Positions 1 through 9,163 of a stretch of DNA of 64,000 nucleotides are shown here, one piece after another. Position 1 is the first letter of the stretch. Each line of letters opens with the position of its first letter. Source of the DNA: Stigmatella ashevillena (GTDB lineage Bacteria; Myxococcota; Myxococcia; Myxococcales; Myxococcaceae). Where the stretch lies: the NCBI RefSeq assembly GCF_028368975.1, contig NZ_JAQNDM010000002.1, positions 5,574,425-5,638,424 on the forward strand, read 5' to 3'. Position numbers and translations under genes: made by a program. The notes beneath the pieces were generated by a model. It saw nothing but the letters and a program-made list of their open reading frames with translations. It was not told the DNA's origin and ran no database searches.

Positions 1-1182
1 CACGGTGCCATCGGCCTGCACCGCCAGCGAGTGCATGCCCCCGGCCGCCACGGACGACACCGGGCCCAACCCCTGCACGGGCCCGGGACGGGCGCTCGAG
101 GAGAAAGAGCCGTTGCCCAACTGGCCGCTGTAGTTGTTGCCCCAGGACCAGAGCGCGCCCCCAGCCCGCACCGCCAGCGAGTGGTAGAAGCCTCCCGCCA
201 CGGACACCACCTCGCGCAGCCCCTCCACGAGGCCGGGCTTCGTGCGCTGGGTGGAGACGCTCTCGCCGAGCTGGCCGAAGCCGTTGTTGCCCCAGGCCCA
301 CACGGTGCCATCGGCGCGCACCGCCAGCGAGTGGAAGCCTCCGGCCGCCACGGACACCACCTGGCTCAGTCCAGGAACCTGGACGGGCGTGGCGCCGTGC
401 ACGGTGGTGCCGTCTCCGAGCTGGCCATAGTCATTGAAGCCCCAGGCCCACACGGTGCCATCGGCGCACAGCGCCAGCGAGTGCATGTAGCCCCCGGCCA
501 CGGCCACCACGCCCCGGAGCCCGGACACCTGCACCGGCGTGGAGCGGTGGGTGGTGCTCCCGTTGCCCAGTTGGCCATAGCCGTTGTTGCCCCAGGCCCA
601 CACGGTGCCATCGGCGCACAGCGCCAGCGCATGCGAGCCCCCAGCCGCCACGGCCACGGCCTGGTTCAGCCCGGGCACACGCCGGGGCGCGGCGCGGGCC
701 GCCGTGGTGCCATTGCCCAACTGCCCGGCGCTGTTGGAGCCGCACGTCCAGACGGTGCCATCGGCGTGCACCGCCAGCGAGTACTGGTAGCCCGCCGCCA
801 CCGCCCTCACCCCGCGCTGCTCCACGGACTGCGCTGGGGTGGTGCGGTGCTTGGACGAATCTCCTGTGCCGGGCTCCTCCTCACGGGCCCCGAAGGACCA
901 GCCATTGCTGGAGGCCCGCGCCGCCATCGCGTGGACACAGCAGGCCGCCAGGGCCGCCATGCCCCCCAGCCCCAGGGCATGCAGGGGCATGGGGCGATGG
1001 GAGGCGCTGGGCGCGGCGCTCCTCGGCGCGCGCACCTGCGGGACATGGGCGGGGGCCTGGGCGCTCGGCCCCGAGGGCGAGTCCGCCAGCCCGCAGCCCG
1101 CGAGCAGACAGAAGCCGATCCACGGGATGAGCCTTCGGGTCCGGCGCGTCTCCTGCGAATCCCTGCCACGGTGTTTGGGCAT
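1..1182 (-). CDS. RCC1-repeat lipoprotein, C-terminus cut off by window edge
   Basis: The reading frame is open from the ATG at 1182 to the first base of the window, so the C-terminus is missing. The N-terminus has a basic stretch and a type II signal peptide ending in LLAG-C (about residues 27-31), which predicts an outer-membrane or cell-surface lipoprotein. After a Pro/Ala-rich linker come RCC1/BNR-type repeats of about 50 residues, each with the motif ADGTVWAWGxNxxGQLG, which fold as a beta-propeller. The first repeat (around 880-960) is divergent. RCC1 propellers are protein-interaction modules; the partner is unknown. A second lipoprotein of this type lies at 49101-51425. The long opposite-strand frame over this region is a shadow of the repeats. 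Confidence 0.85.
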   Translation of the reverse strand, partial: MPKHRGRDSQETRRTRRLIPWIGFCLLAGCGLADSPSGPSAQAPAHVPQVRAPRSAAPSASHRPMPLHALGLGGMAALAACCVHAMAARASSNGWSFGAREEEPGTGDSSKHRTTPAQSVEQRGVRAVAAGYQYSLAVHADGTVWTCGSNSAGQLGNGTTAARAAPRRVPGLNQAVAVAAGGSHALALCADGTVWAWGNNGYGQLGNGSTTHRSTPVQVSGLRGVVAVAGGYMHSLALCADGTVWAWGFNDYGQLGDGTTVHGATPVQVPGLSQVVSVAAGGFHSLAVRADGTVWAWGNNGFGQLGESVSTQRTKPGLVEGLREVVSVAGGFYHSLAVRAGGALWSWGNNYSGQLGNGSFSSSARPGPVQGLGPVSSVAAGGMHSLAVQADGTV

Positions 1183-1400
1183 GCTGAGCACTCAGTCCTC
1201 GGGTGGACTGCCGCCGCGCCTCATCGCGAGCGGCGGCTCTCAGAGCAAACGCTGTGCCCCCCGGGGCCCGGGCCGGACCTGAACCATCTCGCGCCCTTGG
1301 CCAAGCCGCGTGTCCACCCGATTGGACAGTGCCCCGTGCGAGCGTCCAACCGGTTCGACAGACCTACACGCGCGGCGCCCTTCGGCCACCTTCACCCGCC

Positions 1401-2972
1401 ATGTACGCTTGGCTTACACTCTGGCGTGTGCCCACCGCCCCCCATGACGTGACTCCGGACGGCGAGCGCGACAGGCTTCAGCAGGAGCGGGACTTCTACC
1501 GGAGCCTCCTCGAGTTGGGGGCCCGCGACTCCCTCGAACCTTTCCTCGAAGAAGCCCTCGCGCTCAGCGCGAGCATGTCCGGTGCGAAGCGCGGCTACAT
1601 CGAGCTGCTGGAGGATCAACACCACGAGGGCCCCCCGCGCTTCTGGATGGCACACGGCTGCTATGACGAGGAAGTCGAGGAAATCCGCGCCACCTTCTCC
1701 CGCGGCGTCATCGCCGAGGCGCTCGCCACCGGGCAGACCATCGTCACCGAGTCCGCGCTGAGGGACCCGCGCTTCGGCTCGCGCAACAGCGTGCGGCGCA
1801 ACCGCAGCGAGGCGGTGCTCTGCGCCCCCATCGGCGCCAGCCCCACCCTGGGCGTGGTGTACCTCCAGGACCGCCACCAGCCGGGCCCCTTCTCCGAGGA
1901 GGACCGCAAGCGGCTGGAGATCTTCGCCCGCTACCTGGCCACCTTCGCCGAGCGCCTGCTCACGCTGCACCGCCAGCGCGAGGCCGCCGATGCCACGCAG
2001 CCCTTCCGCGGCCGGCTCCGGGCCGAGGGCGTCATCGGCCGGAGCGCCTCGCTGGCGCGCGTGCTGGAGCAGGTGTCGCTCGTGGCGCCGCTGGATGTGA
2101 ATGTGCTGCTCACGGGCCCCTCGGGCACGGGCAAGACGCAGCTGGCCCGCGTCATCCACGACAACAGCCCGCGCGCTTCGCACCCCTTCCTGGAGCTCAA
2201 CTGCGCCGCGCTGCCGGAGACGCTCGTGGAGAGCGAGCTGTTCGGCGTGCTGCCCGGCGCGCACTCCACCGCCTCGCGCAAGGTGGAGGGCAAGGTGGCC
2301 GCCGCCGAAGGGGGCACGCTCTTCCTCGATGAAGTCGGGGACTTGCCGCTCACCTCCCAGGCCAAGCTCCTCCAGTTGCTCCAGTCCCGGGAGTACTTCC
2401 CGCTGGGCGGCACGCGGCCCCAGCGCGCCGATGTGCGCATTCTGGCCGCCACCAACGTGGACCTGCGCGCCGCCGTGGCCCGGAGGACCTTCCGCGAGGA
2501 CTTGCTGTACCGGCTGGAGGTGCTGCCGGTGCGCCTGCCCTCGCTGGCCGAGCGGCCCGAGGACTTGCTGGAGCTGGCCGAGTACTTCTGCGCCTCGGCG
2601 TGCGAGCAGCACCACTTGCCCCGGCTGCGGCTGTCCCCGGGGGCGCTCCGGGCGGTGGAGGCCGCGGAGTGGCCCGGCAACGTGCGGGAGCTGGCGCACA
2701 AGGTCCAGGCCGCCGTCATCCGCGCCTCGGGCGAGGGGGTGGCCCGCATCGAGCGCCGGCACCTGTTCCCCGAAGCCAAGGCCGAGGGCACGCGAGGCCC
2801 CGAGCCGCTCACCTTCCAGGAGGCCACGCGCCGCTTCCAGGAGCAGTTGCTGCTCAAGACGCTGGAGGACACGGCGTGGAACATCACCGAGGCCGCGGGC
2901 AAGCTGGAGCTGTCGCGCTCACACATCTATAACCTGATCGCGGCCTTTGGCCTCGAGCGGAGAAAGCCCTGA
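1401..2972 (+). CDS. GAF-AAA+-Fis regulator with degenerate sigma54-contact loop
   Basis: About 523 residues. An N-terminal GAF sensor domain (roughly residues 30-190) is followed by an AAA+ enhancer-binding-protein domain (roughly 210-440) and a Fis-type HTH (SRSHIYNLIAAFGL) at the end. Walker A is GPSGTGKT and Walker B is GGTLFLDEVG. The loop that normally reads GAFTGA and touches sigma54 is replaced: after ESELFG the protein reads VLPGAHSTA. This makes sigma54 activation doubtful and suggests a regulator that has lost or changed its RNA polymerase contact. The start is uncertain: ATG 1401 has no clear ribosome site, and GTG 1428 lies just after TTGGCTTACACTCT, which could be a promoter for leaderless translation. 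The kinase gene follows 44 bp downstream on the same strand, so the two may be co-transcribed. Confidence 0.85.
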   Translation: MYAWLTLWRVPTAPHDVTPDGERDRLQQERDFYRSLLELGARDSLEPFLEEALALSASMSGAKRGYIELLEDQHHEGPPRFWMAHGCYDEEVEEIRATFSRGVIAEALATGQTIVTESALRDPRFGSRNSVRRNRSEAVLCAPIGASPTLGVVYLQDRHQPGPFSEEDRKRLEIFARYLATFAERLLTLHRQREAADATQPFRGRLRAEGVIGRSASLARVLEQVSLVAPLDVNVLLTGPSGTGKTQLARVIHDNSPRASHPFLELNCAALPETLVESELFGVLPGAHSTASRKVEGKVAAAEGGTLFLDEVGDLPLTSQAKLLQLLQSREYFPLGGTRPQRADVRILAATNVDLRAAVARRTFREDLLYRLEVLPVRLPSLAERPEDLLELAEYFCASACEQHHLPRLRLSPGALRAVEAAEWPGNVRELAHKVQAAVIRASGEGVARIERRHLFPEAKAEGTRGPEPLTFQEATRRFQEQLLLKTLEDTAWNITEAAGKLELSRSHIYNLIAAFGLERRKP

Positions 2973-3016
2973 GCCCAGGCCCCGTGCGCGGCGTGTCCGC
3001 GCAGGAATGAAGGAGA

Positions 3017-6000
3017 ATGCCGCGGCCACTGCCAAAACCGGGGTGGAGCCCTCCGGAGACGATGGGAGAGTACCGGCTGCTGCGGCTGCTGGGCCGCGGC
3101 GGCATGGGGCAGGTGTACCTGGCCGAGGACACGCTGCTGGAGCGCACCGTGGCGCTCAAGCTCATCGCCTCGGTGCGGCCGGACGAGGCCGCGCGCAAGC
3201 GCTTCCACGCCGAGGCCCGGGCCATCGCGCGCCTGTCCCACCCCAACGTCGTCACCGTGCACCGGGTGGGGGAGGTGGATGGGCGCCCGTACCTCGTCAC
3301 CGAGTTCATCCGCGGCCAGACGCTGGGTGAGCTGGCCCGGCCGCTTTCTCCGGAGCTGGTGCTGAACATCGCCCTGGGGCTGGCGCGCGGCCTGGCGGCG
3401 GCGCACCGACAGGGCGTGCTCCACCGCGACATCAAACCGGCCAACGCCATGCTCACCGAGGCCGGCGAGGTGAAGCTGCTCGACTTCGGGCTGGCCAAGC
3501 TCCTGGAGGGCCCGCGCATGGCGCCCCTGGAGACGCCCCCTCGCGCCTCGGTGCCGGGGCCCGCCCTGCGCGAGCTGAGCGACGCGGAGGACCTGATGGG
3601 CACGCCGCTCTACATGGCCCCCGAGGCCCTGCGCGGCGAGCCCTCCACGCGCCGGAGCGATCTCTACTCGCTGGGCGCGGTGCTGTACGAGCTGTGCGCG
3701 GGCCTCGCGCCGCGGCAGACGCTGGACGAGCAGATGCCCTTCGAGGAATGGGCCTCGGCCGCGCCCACGCCGCTGACCGGGCTGGTGAAGGACGTGGATC
3801 CGCGGCTGGCGGATCTGGTGATGCGCTGCCTGCACACCGAGCCGGAGCGGCGCTTCGCCTCCGCGGACGAGCTGTGCGCGGCGCTGGGCGAGCTCAAGCT
3901 GGAGCGGGAGCAGCCTCCCGAGGGCGAGGTGCCCGAGGGCAACCCATACCGGGGCTTAAGGCCCTTCGAGGCCGAGCACCGGGCGTTCTTCTTCGGCCGG
4001 AGCATGGAGGTGGAGGCGGTGCTGGAGCGGCTGCGCGCCGAGCCGCTCGTGCTGGTGACGGGGGACTCCGGGGTGGGCAAGTCCTCGCTGTGCCGAGCCG
4101 GGGTGTTGCCGCGCGTGGCCGAAGGGGCGCTCGGGCCGGGGCGCCAGTACCGCACGCTGAGCCTCATTCCGGGCGCGCACCCGCTGGCGGCGCTGGCCTC
4201 GGCGACCGAGTCCCTGCTGGAGAAGGGCGAGGCGCTGCCCAGCGAGCTGCTGCGCACGGATCCGCGGGCCTTCGTGCGGGAGCTCTTGCGCACGCAGGGG
4301 CGCCAGGCGGGGACGCTGCTCTTCGTGGATCAGCTCGAGGAGCTGTTCACCATCGGCGCCCCGGAGGAGGCGGCGCCGTTCGCCGAAGGGGTGGTGCGGC
4401 TCGCGGACCTGCCCGGGGTGAGGGTGCTGCTGACGGTGCGCGGCGACTTCTTCACACGCCTGGCCTCGCTGCCGGGGTTGGGGGAGCAGGTGGCGCGCGC
4501 CCTGTACCTGCTCCGGCCACTGTCGGCCGAGGCGGCGCGGGGCGCCATCGTGGGCCCGGCGCAGAGCAAGGGCGTCCACTTCGAGTCCGAGGCGCTGGTG
4601 GGCACGCTGTGCGAGTCCGCGGTGAGCTCCGCCGGCGGGCTGCCGCTGCTCCAGTTCGCCATGGCGGAGTTGTGGGAGGCGCGCGACGAGGTGCGCCGGT
4701 GCATTCCAGCCTCGGCGCTCGAGGCGCTGGGGGGCGTGGACGGGGCGCTCTCGCGGCATGCGGACCGGGTGCTCGCGGGGCTGCCGCCCGAGCAGCGGCG
4801 GGCGGCGCGGGCGCTGCTGCCCCGGCTGGTGAGCCCCGAGGGCACGGGGGCGCGCCGCAGCGGGGCGGAGCTGGACGCGGGGGAGCCCGCGACGCAAGGG
4901 GCGCTGGATGCGCTGGTGAAGGGGCGGCTGGTGGTGGCGCGGGAGACGGACGGGGAGACCACGTACGAAGTGGCGCACGAGGCGCTCCTGCGCGGGTGGG
5001 GCACGCTGCGCAGTTGGCTGGCGACGGAAGGGGAGAAGCGCCCGGTGCGCGAGCGGCTGGAGGCGGCGGCGGCCGAGTGGGCCCGGCTGGAGCGCACGCG
5101 CGAGGCGCTGTGGAGCGAGCGGCTGCTCCTGGAGACACAAGGGGTGGACCGGGACGCGCTGTCGCCTCGGGGCACGGAGTTCCTCGACGCCTCGCACTCG
5201 GCGACGCGGCGGCGGCGGTGGCGCCAGCGCGCGCTGCTCATGGCGGTGCCGCTGGCGTTGGTGCTCGCGCTGGGCGGGGTGAGGCTCCAGGCGCAGTGGA
5301 CGCGGGCGCGGAAGGTGGCTTGGTACGAGACCCAGGCCACGGGGCTCGCGGACCGGGGGCTCGCGCGCAAGCAGGCGGCGGAGGCGCTGCGGCTCCAGGC
5401 GCAGACGCTCTTCGAACAGGTGGGCGGCGGCACGGTGGAGGAGACGGCGGCGCGCCGGGAGGCGGCGGAGCGCACGTGGGAGGAGGCGCTCACGGCGCTG
5501 CACGAGGCGGACGAGGCCCTCGACGAGGCGGGCCAGTCGTTGGAGGCGGCGCTCGTGGTGGACCTGTCGAACGAGCGCGTGCGGGGCCGCATCGTGGATG
5601 TGCTCATCGATCGGCTGGAGCTGGCGGAGGCCTTCCACCAGCAGGACCGGCGCCGGGAGCTGTCGCGCCGAATCAACGCCTACGGCAGCGACGGGCTGCG
5701 CCAGGAGCGACTCCAGGCCCCGCCCGAGCTGTCCCTCACCTCCACGCCCTCGGGGGCCGAGGTGGTGTTGGAGCAGTACCAGGAGGACGCGAAGGGGTAC
5801 CGGACGCTCTCGGGCGAGAAGCGCCTGGGCCGCACGCCGCTCTCGAAGCTGGCGCTGGAGGAGGGACCGGGCTCCTACCGGTTGACGTTCCACGCGCCCG
5901 GCCGGGTGCGGGTGCACGCCCCGGTGCTGCTGGCGCGCGGCGAGCACCTGCCGCTCCACGTCCCACTGCCTTCGGAGGGCTCGGTGCCGGAGGGCTTCGT

Positions 6001-6814
6001 CTACGTGCCGCCAGGCCGGTTCCTGGTGGGCAGCGCGGATCCCGAGGACATGCGCCGGGGCCTGTTGAACGCGCCGCCGCTGCACGAGAGCCAGACGGGG
6101 GGCTTCCTGGTGGCGCGCACGGAAGTCACCTTTGGCCAGTGGCTGGAGTTCCTCCGAGACGCGCCCCCGGGCGGACAGGCGCAGGGGCGGCGGCCTTACT
6201 CGGACGTGCGCCAGTGGGGCGTGGAGCTGACGCAGGCGGCCCCAGGGCGGTGGCGCCTCGCCTTCCAGCTCAACAAGCGGCCCCTGGCGGCCAACGAGGG
6301 CGAGCCGCTGCTGTTCCCCGGCCGCACGGTGCGGCGGGAGCAGGACTGGTCGCGGCTGCCGGTGTCGGGCATCTCCTTCGAGGATGCGCGGGCCTACCTG
6401 GAGTGGCTGAACCGCACGGGCCGGGTGCCCGGCGCGCGCTTCTGCCACGAGCGGGAGTGGGAGCGGGCGGCGCGGGGGGCGGATGGGCGCGCCTTCCCGC
6501 ACGGCAACCGGCTCGAGGCGGAGGATGCGAACTTCGACCAGACGTACGGGCGGAAGACGGATGCCTTTGGCCCGGACGAGGTGGGCTCCCACCCGGCCTC
6601 GGCGAGCCCCTTCGGGCTCTTGGACATGACGGGCAACGTGTACGAGTTCACGCTGTCGATGGGGGCACGGGACGAGATCGCCATCCGGGGAGGCTCCTGG
6701 TACTTCGACCGGGTGTCGGTGCTGGTGGCGAACCGGACCTTCGTGGAGCCGCGGACGCGGGACATCGGCACGGGGATGCGCGTGTGCGCGGACGCCCCGG
6801 CCCTGGCGCCCTGA
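3017..6814 (+). CDS. Ser/Thr protein kinase with STAND NTPase, TM segment and FGE-sulfatase domain
   Basis: A 1265-residue multidomain protein. The kinase domain has a glycine loop GRGGMGQV (26-33), Lys48, HRD at 136-138 and DFG at 156-158, so it should be catalytically active. After NPYRGLRPFE it enters an nSTAND1-type NTPase with Walker A GDSGVGKSS (about 349-357) and LLFVDQLEE as Walker B. A membrane segment near 735-755 is followed by a helical, Ala/Glu-rich region. The last 260 residues form a formylglycine-generating-enzyme/SUMF1-like domain (FVYVPPGRFLVGS, LLDMTGNVYEFT, IRGGSWYFD). In such kinases the FGE-like module is usually regarded as a ligand-binding fold. Topology would place kinase and STAND domains inside and the FGE domain outside. 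It sits directly after the GAF-AAA+ regulator, which may be its target (inference). Confidence 0.92.
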   Translation: MPRPLPKPGWSPPETMGEYRLLRLLGRGGMGQVYLAEDTLLERTVALKLIASVRPDEAARKRFHAEARAIARLSHPNVVTVHRVGEVDGRPYLVTEFIRGQTLGELARPLSPELVLNIALGLARGLAAAHRQGVLHRDIKPANAMLTEAGEVKLLDFGLAKLLEGPRMAPLETPPRASVPGPALRELSDAEDLMGTPLYMAPEALRGEPSTRRSDLYSLGAVLYELCAGLAPRQTLDEQMPFEEWASAAPTPLTGLVKDVDPRLADLVMRCLHTEPERRFASADELCAALGELKLEREQPPEGEVPEGNPYRGLRPFEAEHRAFFFGRSMEVEAVLERLRAEPLVLVTGDSGVGKSSLCRAGVLPRVAEGALGPGRQYRTLSLIPGAHPLAALASATESLLEKGEALPSELLRTDPRAFVRELLRTQGRQAGTLLFVDQLEELFTIGAPEEAAPFAEGVVRLADLPGVRVLLTVRGDFFTRLASLPGLGEQVARALYLLRPLSAEAARGAIVGPAQSKGVHFESEALVGTLCESAVSSAGGLPLLQFAMAELWEARDEVRRCIPASALEALGGVDGALSRHADRVLAGLPPEQRRAARALLPRLVSPEGTGARRSGAELDAGEPATQGALDALVKGRLVVARETDGETTYEVAHEALLRGWGTLRSWLATEGEKRPVRERLEAAAAEWARLERTREALWSERLLLETQGVDRDALSPRGTEFLDASHSATRRRRWRQRALLMAVPLALVLALGGVRLQAQWTRARKVAWYETQATGLADRGLARKQAAEALRLQAQTLFEQVGGGTVEETAARREAAERTWEEALTALHEADEALDEAGQSLEAALVVDLSNERVRGRIVDVLIDRLELAEAFHQQDRRRELSRRINAYGSDGLRQERLQAPPELSLTSTPSGAEVVLEQYQEDAKGYRTLSGEKRLGRTPLSKLALEEGPGSYRLTFHAPGRVRVHAPVLLARGEHLPLHVPLPSEGSVPEGFVYVPPGRFLVGSADPEDMRRGLLNAPPLHESQTGGFLVARTEVTFGQWLEFLRDAPPGGQAQGRRPYSDVRQWGVELTQAAPGRWRLAFQLNKRPLAANEGEPLLFPGRTVRREQDWSRLPVSGISFEDARAYLEWLNRTGRVPGARFCHEREWERAARGADGRAFPHGNRLEAEDANFDQTYGRKTDAFGPDEVGSHPASASPFGLLDMTGNVYEFTLSMGARDEIAIRGGSWYFDRVSVLVANRTFVEPRTRDIGTGMRVCADAPALAP

Positions 6815-6817
6815 GAC

Positions 6818-7867
6818 TCAGTCCGGCTGGCCCTGGCAGCCGACGTCCTCGACGCCCTCCACGGGGCACAGGAAGGGCATGGACACGGAGGACACCGAAT
6901 CGAAGTTCTGGAGCCCCCGGTCCGCGGAGCTGCGAATGCCGATGAGGTCTCCCCCCCAGCTCTGGCCGAGCACGGGCTCCTCGCACACGCCGAGCACGCC
7001 GGCGAGATCCGTCTCGCAGCCCTTCCAGCGGGGCCGCGCCACGCACTTGAGCCCCTTCGCGTTCCACCGGGACTCGAAGCTGAAACCGGAGTCCTCGCTG
7101 CGGCGCAGCAGGCCCAGGTTGTCGAAGATGTCGATGGCGGTGTTGGCGCAGGTGTAGGCCTTCACATGGTCATACTCGGCGCGGGCGGCGGGGACACAGG
7201 CCTGGTGGTAGGGCTGGAGGCTCTTGCCGGCATAGGTGCCCCAGGGGACGTAGCCCCAGTGGGCGCACTTGGCGACGGTGCCGTCGTAGCAGGCGGCGGT
7301 GAAGACATTCTCGCCCTTGTACTGGGCGCGCCAGATGCCATCGGACTCATCCCAGTAGCCGGGGATGAGGAGCGCGGTGCCGCTGGGGGGCTCGGGGGCC
7401 AGCTCCCCCTCGGCGCCGGGCTGATACAGGGACTCGGCGCAGAGGTTGGTGCCCTCGAAGGTGACTTCATAGGCCGTCAGCCAGGAATTGACCTTGTGCA
7501 GGGTGTAGCGGGACTTGCGCATGAGCCGGACGGAAGCGGAGGGGCGGACGCCGGTGCTGGGATTGCGGCGGAAGAAGGCCTCGGCCTGGCCATTGGAGAA
7601 CATGCCGTCCTTGAGCGAGCCCTTGAGAAACACGATGTGCTCCAGACACCCGCCCCGGTAGAGGGGGGACTGGGGCCGCGAGTCGAGGACGGCGCGGGTC
7701 GGGAGCTGCGAGTGCCGCGTGCCGAAGGGGCAGCGGGGATCCTCGATGACGGGACGCTCGCGTGCGGGGAGGGGCTCTTCGAGGGCGGGCAACCGGCCCG
7801 TGAAGCACACCGAGAGAAGGGCGAAGACCCACGTGGACACGACGGTGCTCAAAGCGGGCAGGCTCAT
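6818..7867 (-). CDS. Cysteine-rich secreted protein, ADYC-like
   Basis: 349 residues with an N-terminal signal peptide (hydrophobic segment roughly residues 8-24, no lipobox). The mature part holds about a dozen cysteines, and motifs such as TALLIPGYWDESDG and AEYDHVKAYTCANTAIDIFD resemble the ADYC-domain extracellular proteins common in myxobacteria. Function is unknown in that group, so none is assigned. The gene converges on the kinase with only 3 bp between the two stop codons. The ADYC assignment is from memory of the motif pattern and is tentative; that the gene encodes an exported protein is much firmer. Confidence 0.7.
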   Translation of the reverse strand: MSLPALSTVVSTWVFALLSVCFTGRLPALEEPLPARERPVIEDPRCPFGTRHSQLPTRAVLDSRPQSPLYRGGCLEHIVFLKGSLKDGMFSNGQAEAFFRRNPSTGVRPSASVRLMRKSRYTLHKVNSWLTAYEVTFEGTNLCAESLYQPGAEGELAPEPPSGTALLIPGYWDESDGIWRAQYKGENVFTAACYDGTVAKCAHWGYVPWGTYAGKSLQPYHQACVPAARAEYDHVKAYTCANTAIDIFDNLGLLRRSEDSGFSFESRWNAKGLKCVARPRWKGCETDLAGVLGVCEEPVLGQSWGGDLIGIRSSADRGLQNFDSVSSVSMPFLCPVEGVEDVGCQGQPD

Positions 7868-8178
7868 GGCATTGGCTCGAAGGCGCGGGGGTGGCAGCGA
7901 ACGAGGAGGGTTTTCTCGGGTCGGTCTACGGATCCTCTCACACCCTCCCGGAGTGAGAGCAGGGCAGAGGGTAGCAAGGGCCGCGCCGACGGACGGCGAG
8001 CGCCAACCCCGCGATGAGACACTGTCTCACTCTCTGCAGGCGCAGGACGGGCGCACACTCGGCTGGACAGCGGTGTCCAGCCGGGTGGACACACCGCGCG
8101 CGCCGGGGCGCCGCACCTTCAGAAAACCGCTATCAAAAAACCGCTGTGATTTCTCAGCGACTGAGAACGCTGCCGCGC
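7868..8178. other. Intergenic region without a recognisable gene
   Basis: This 311-bp stretch separates the 3' end of the HEAT-like immunity gene from the start of the ADYC-like gene, both on the minus strand, so it should carry the latter's promoter. No convincing -35/-10 pair, hairpin or small gene was found. Confidence 0.4.
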
Positions 8179-9147
8179 TCAGCGCTTGTCACGCAGGGCC
8201 TGCGCGGCGTTCAGGAAGACCTGGGCGCAGACAGAATCGGCCGGGCAATGTGTCCGGAGGAATGCCGCGTCCTCCGGCTCTCCCGTCATCCCCAAGAGAG
8301 TTGCCGCGCGGAGGGAGGGATTGGGAAAGGTCGCCGCGACGAGCCTCCTCGCCACTGCTCGAAGAACCGTGAGCCCCTGCTCCGGAAGGGTGGCCACGAA
8401 GCGGTCCCGGTCCATCAACAACAGACTGAACAGGCACTCCACGTAGTACGCAGCCTCTCGATTCTGGCGCAACGACGGCTCGCTCCAGTCCTGTGCGGCG
8501 AAAAGGAATGAGGAGAGGGTGGGGAGCCAGGCCTCTGGAACTTCCTCTTCCAGCACAGCCAACACCCGTGTTTTCTCTTCCACAGGCACCGTCGGATCAC
8601 GGGCCCATGAACCGAGCTCCTCTGGAGACTTCTCCAGCAGCACACACAACCCATGCAGGCCGTGGGGCGCTGGCAACGAGAGCAGTCCCAGACTTTGCCG
8701 CACCCCCGGCAGCAACTCCGGATGCCTCCTGCGCCAGAGTGCACGTGCGAGCGCATACACCTCCGACCGCTCGGGCGTCCCTCTGGCCAGGCGCTCCAAT
8801 TTCCGCATGAGGCTCAGGCGCGCCCCGCGCTCCTCAATCCGGCCCAGCGCCCGGAGGATGTCTTCCACGACCGCTGCGCCGTCTGCATCGCCCCGCGCCT
8901 CCTCCATCGCGAGTTGCTGCTCCAGGCGCCTGACGCTGGCCGCGCCGCCCAACTCGCCCAGCCCAAACGCCGCCGCCTGCCGAGCCAGTCCCAGCGGGTC
9001 TTCCAGCAGGGCTTCCAAAACCCCCCTGACTCGACGAGGCCCTGCTCCCAGTTGGGACACCCAGATGCGCGCCCGTTCCTCGTCGCCCTCCTTGAAGGCC
9101 CGAACCAGTTCCTCACGGGCCTTCGCCCCATCGATCTTGGATGCCAT
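8179..9147 (-). CDS. HEAT-like alpha-repeat protein, probable immunity partner of the upstream toxin
   Basis: 322 residues, rich in Leu/Ala/Arg helices. Repeated segments such as RQAAAFGLGELGG, AVVEDILRALGRI and ARALWRRRHPELL suggest a HEAT-like solenoid. There is no signal peptide, so it should be cytoplasmic. The start codon lies 16 bp after the stop of the SitA-like lipoprotein toxin gene on the same strand, the usual order for toxin then immunity. HEAT-like solenoids are used by several immunity families because they wrap around nucleases. The immunity role is inferred from position and fold. Confidence 0.75.
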   Translation of the reverse strand: MASKIDGAKAREELVRAFKEGDEERARIWVSQLGAGPRRVRGVLEALLEDPLGLARQAAAFGLGELGGAASVRRLEQQLAMEEARGDADGAAVVEDILRALGRIEERGARLSLMRKLERLARGTPERSEVYALARALWRRRHPELLPGVRQSLGLLSLPAPHGLHGLCVLLEKSPEELGSWARDPTVPVEEKTRVLAVLEEEVPEAWLPTLSSFLFAAQDWSEPSLRQNREAAYYVECLFSLLLMDRDRFVATLPEQGLTVLRAVARRLVAATFPNPSLRAATLLGMTGEPEDAAFLRTHCPADSVCAQVFLNAAQALRDKR

Positions 9148-9163
9148 CTTCGAGTCCCGACCT

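Noticed and set aside
31-1452. 473-codon plus-strand open frame over the first 1.4 kb
   Set aside because: It is the antisense shadow of the RCC1 lipoprotein; the minus frame has a lipobox and regular DGTVWAWG repeats.
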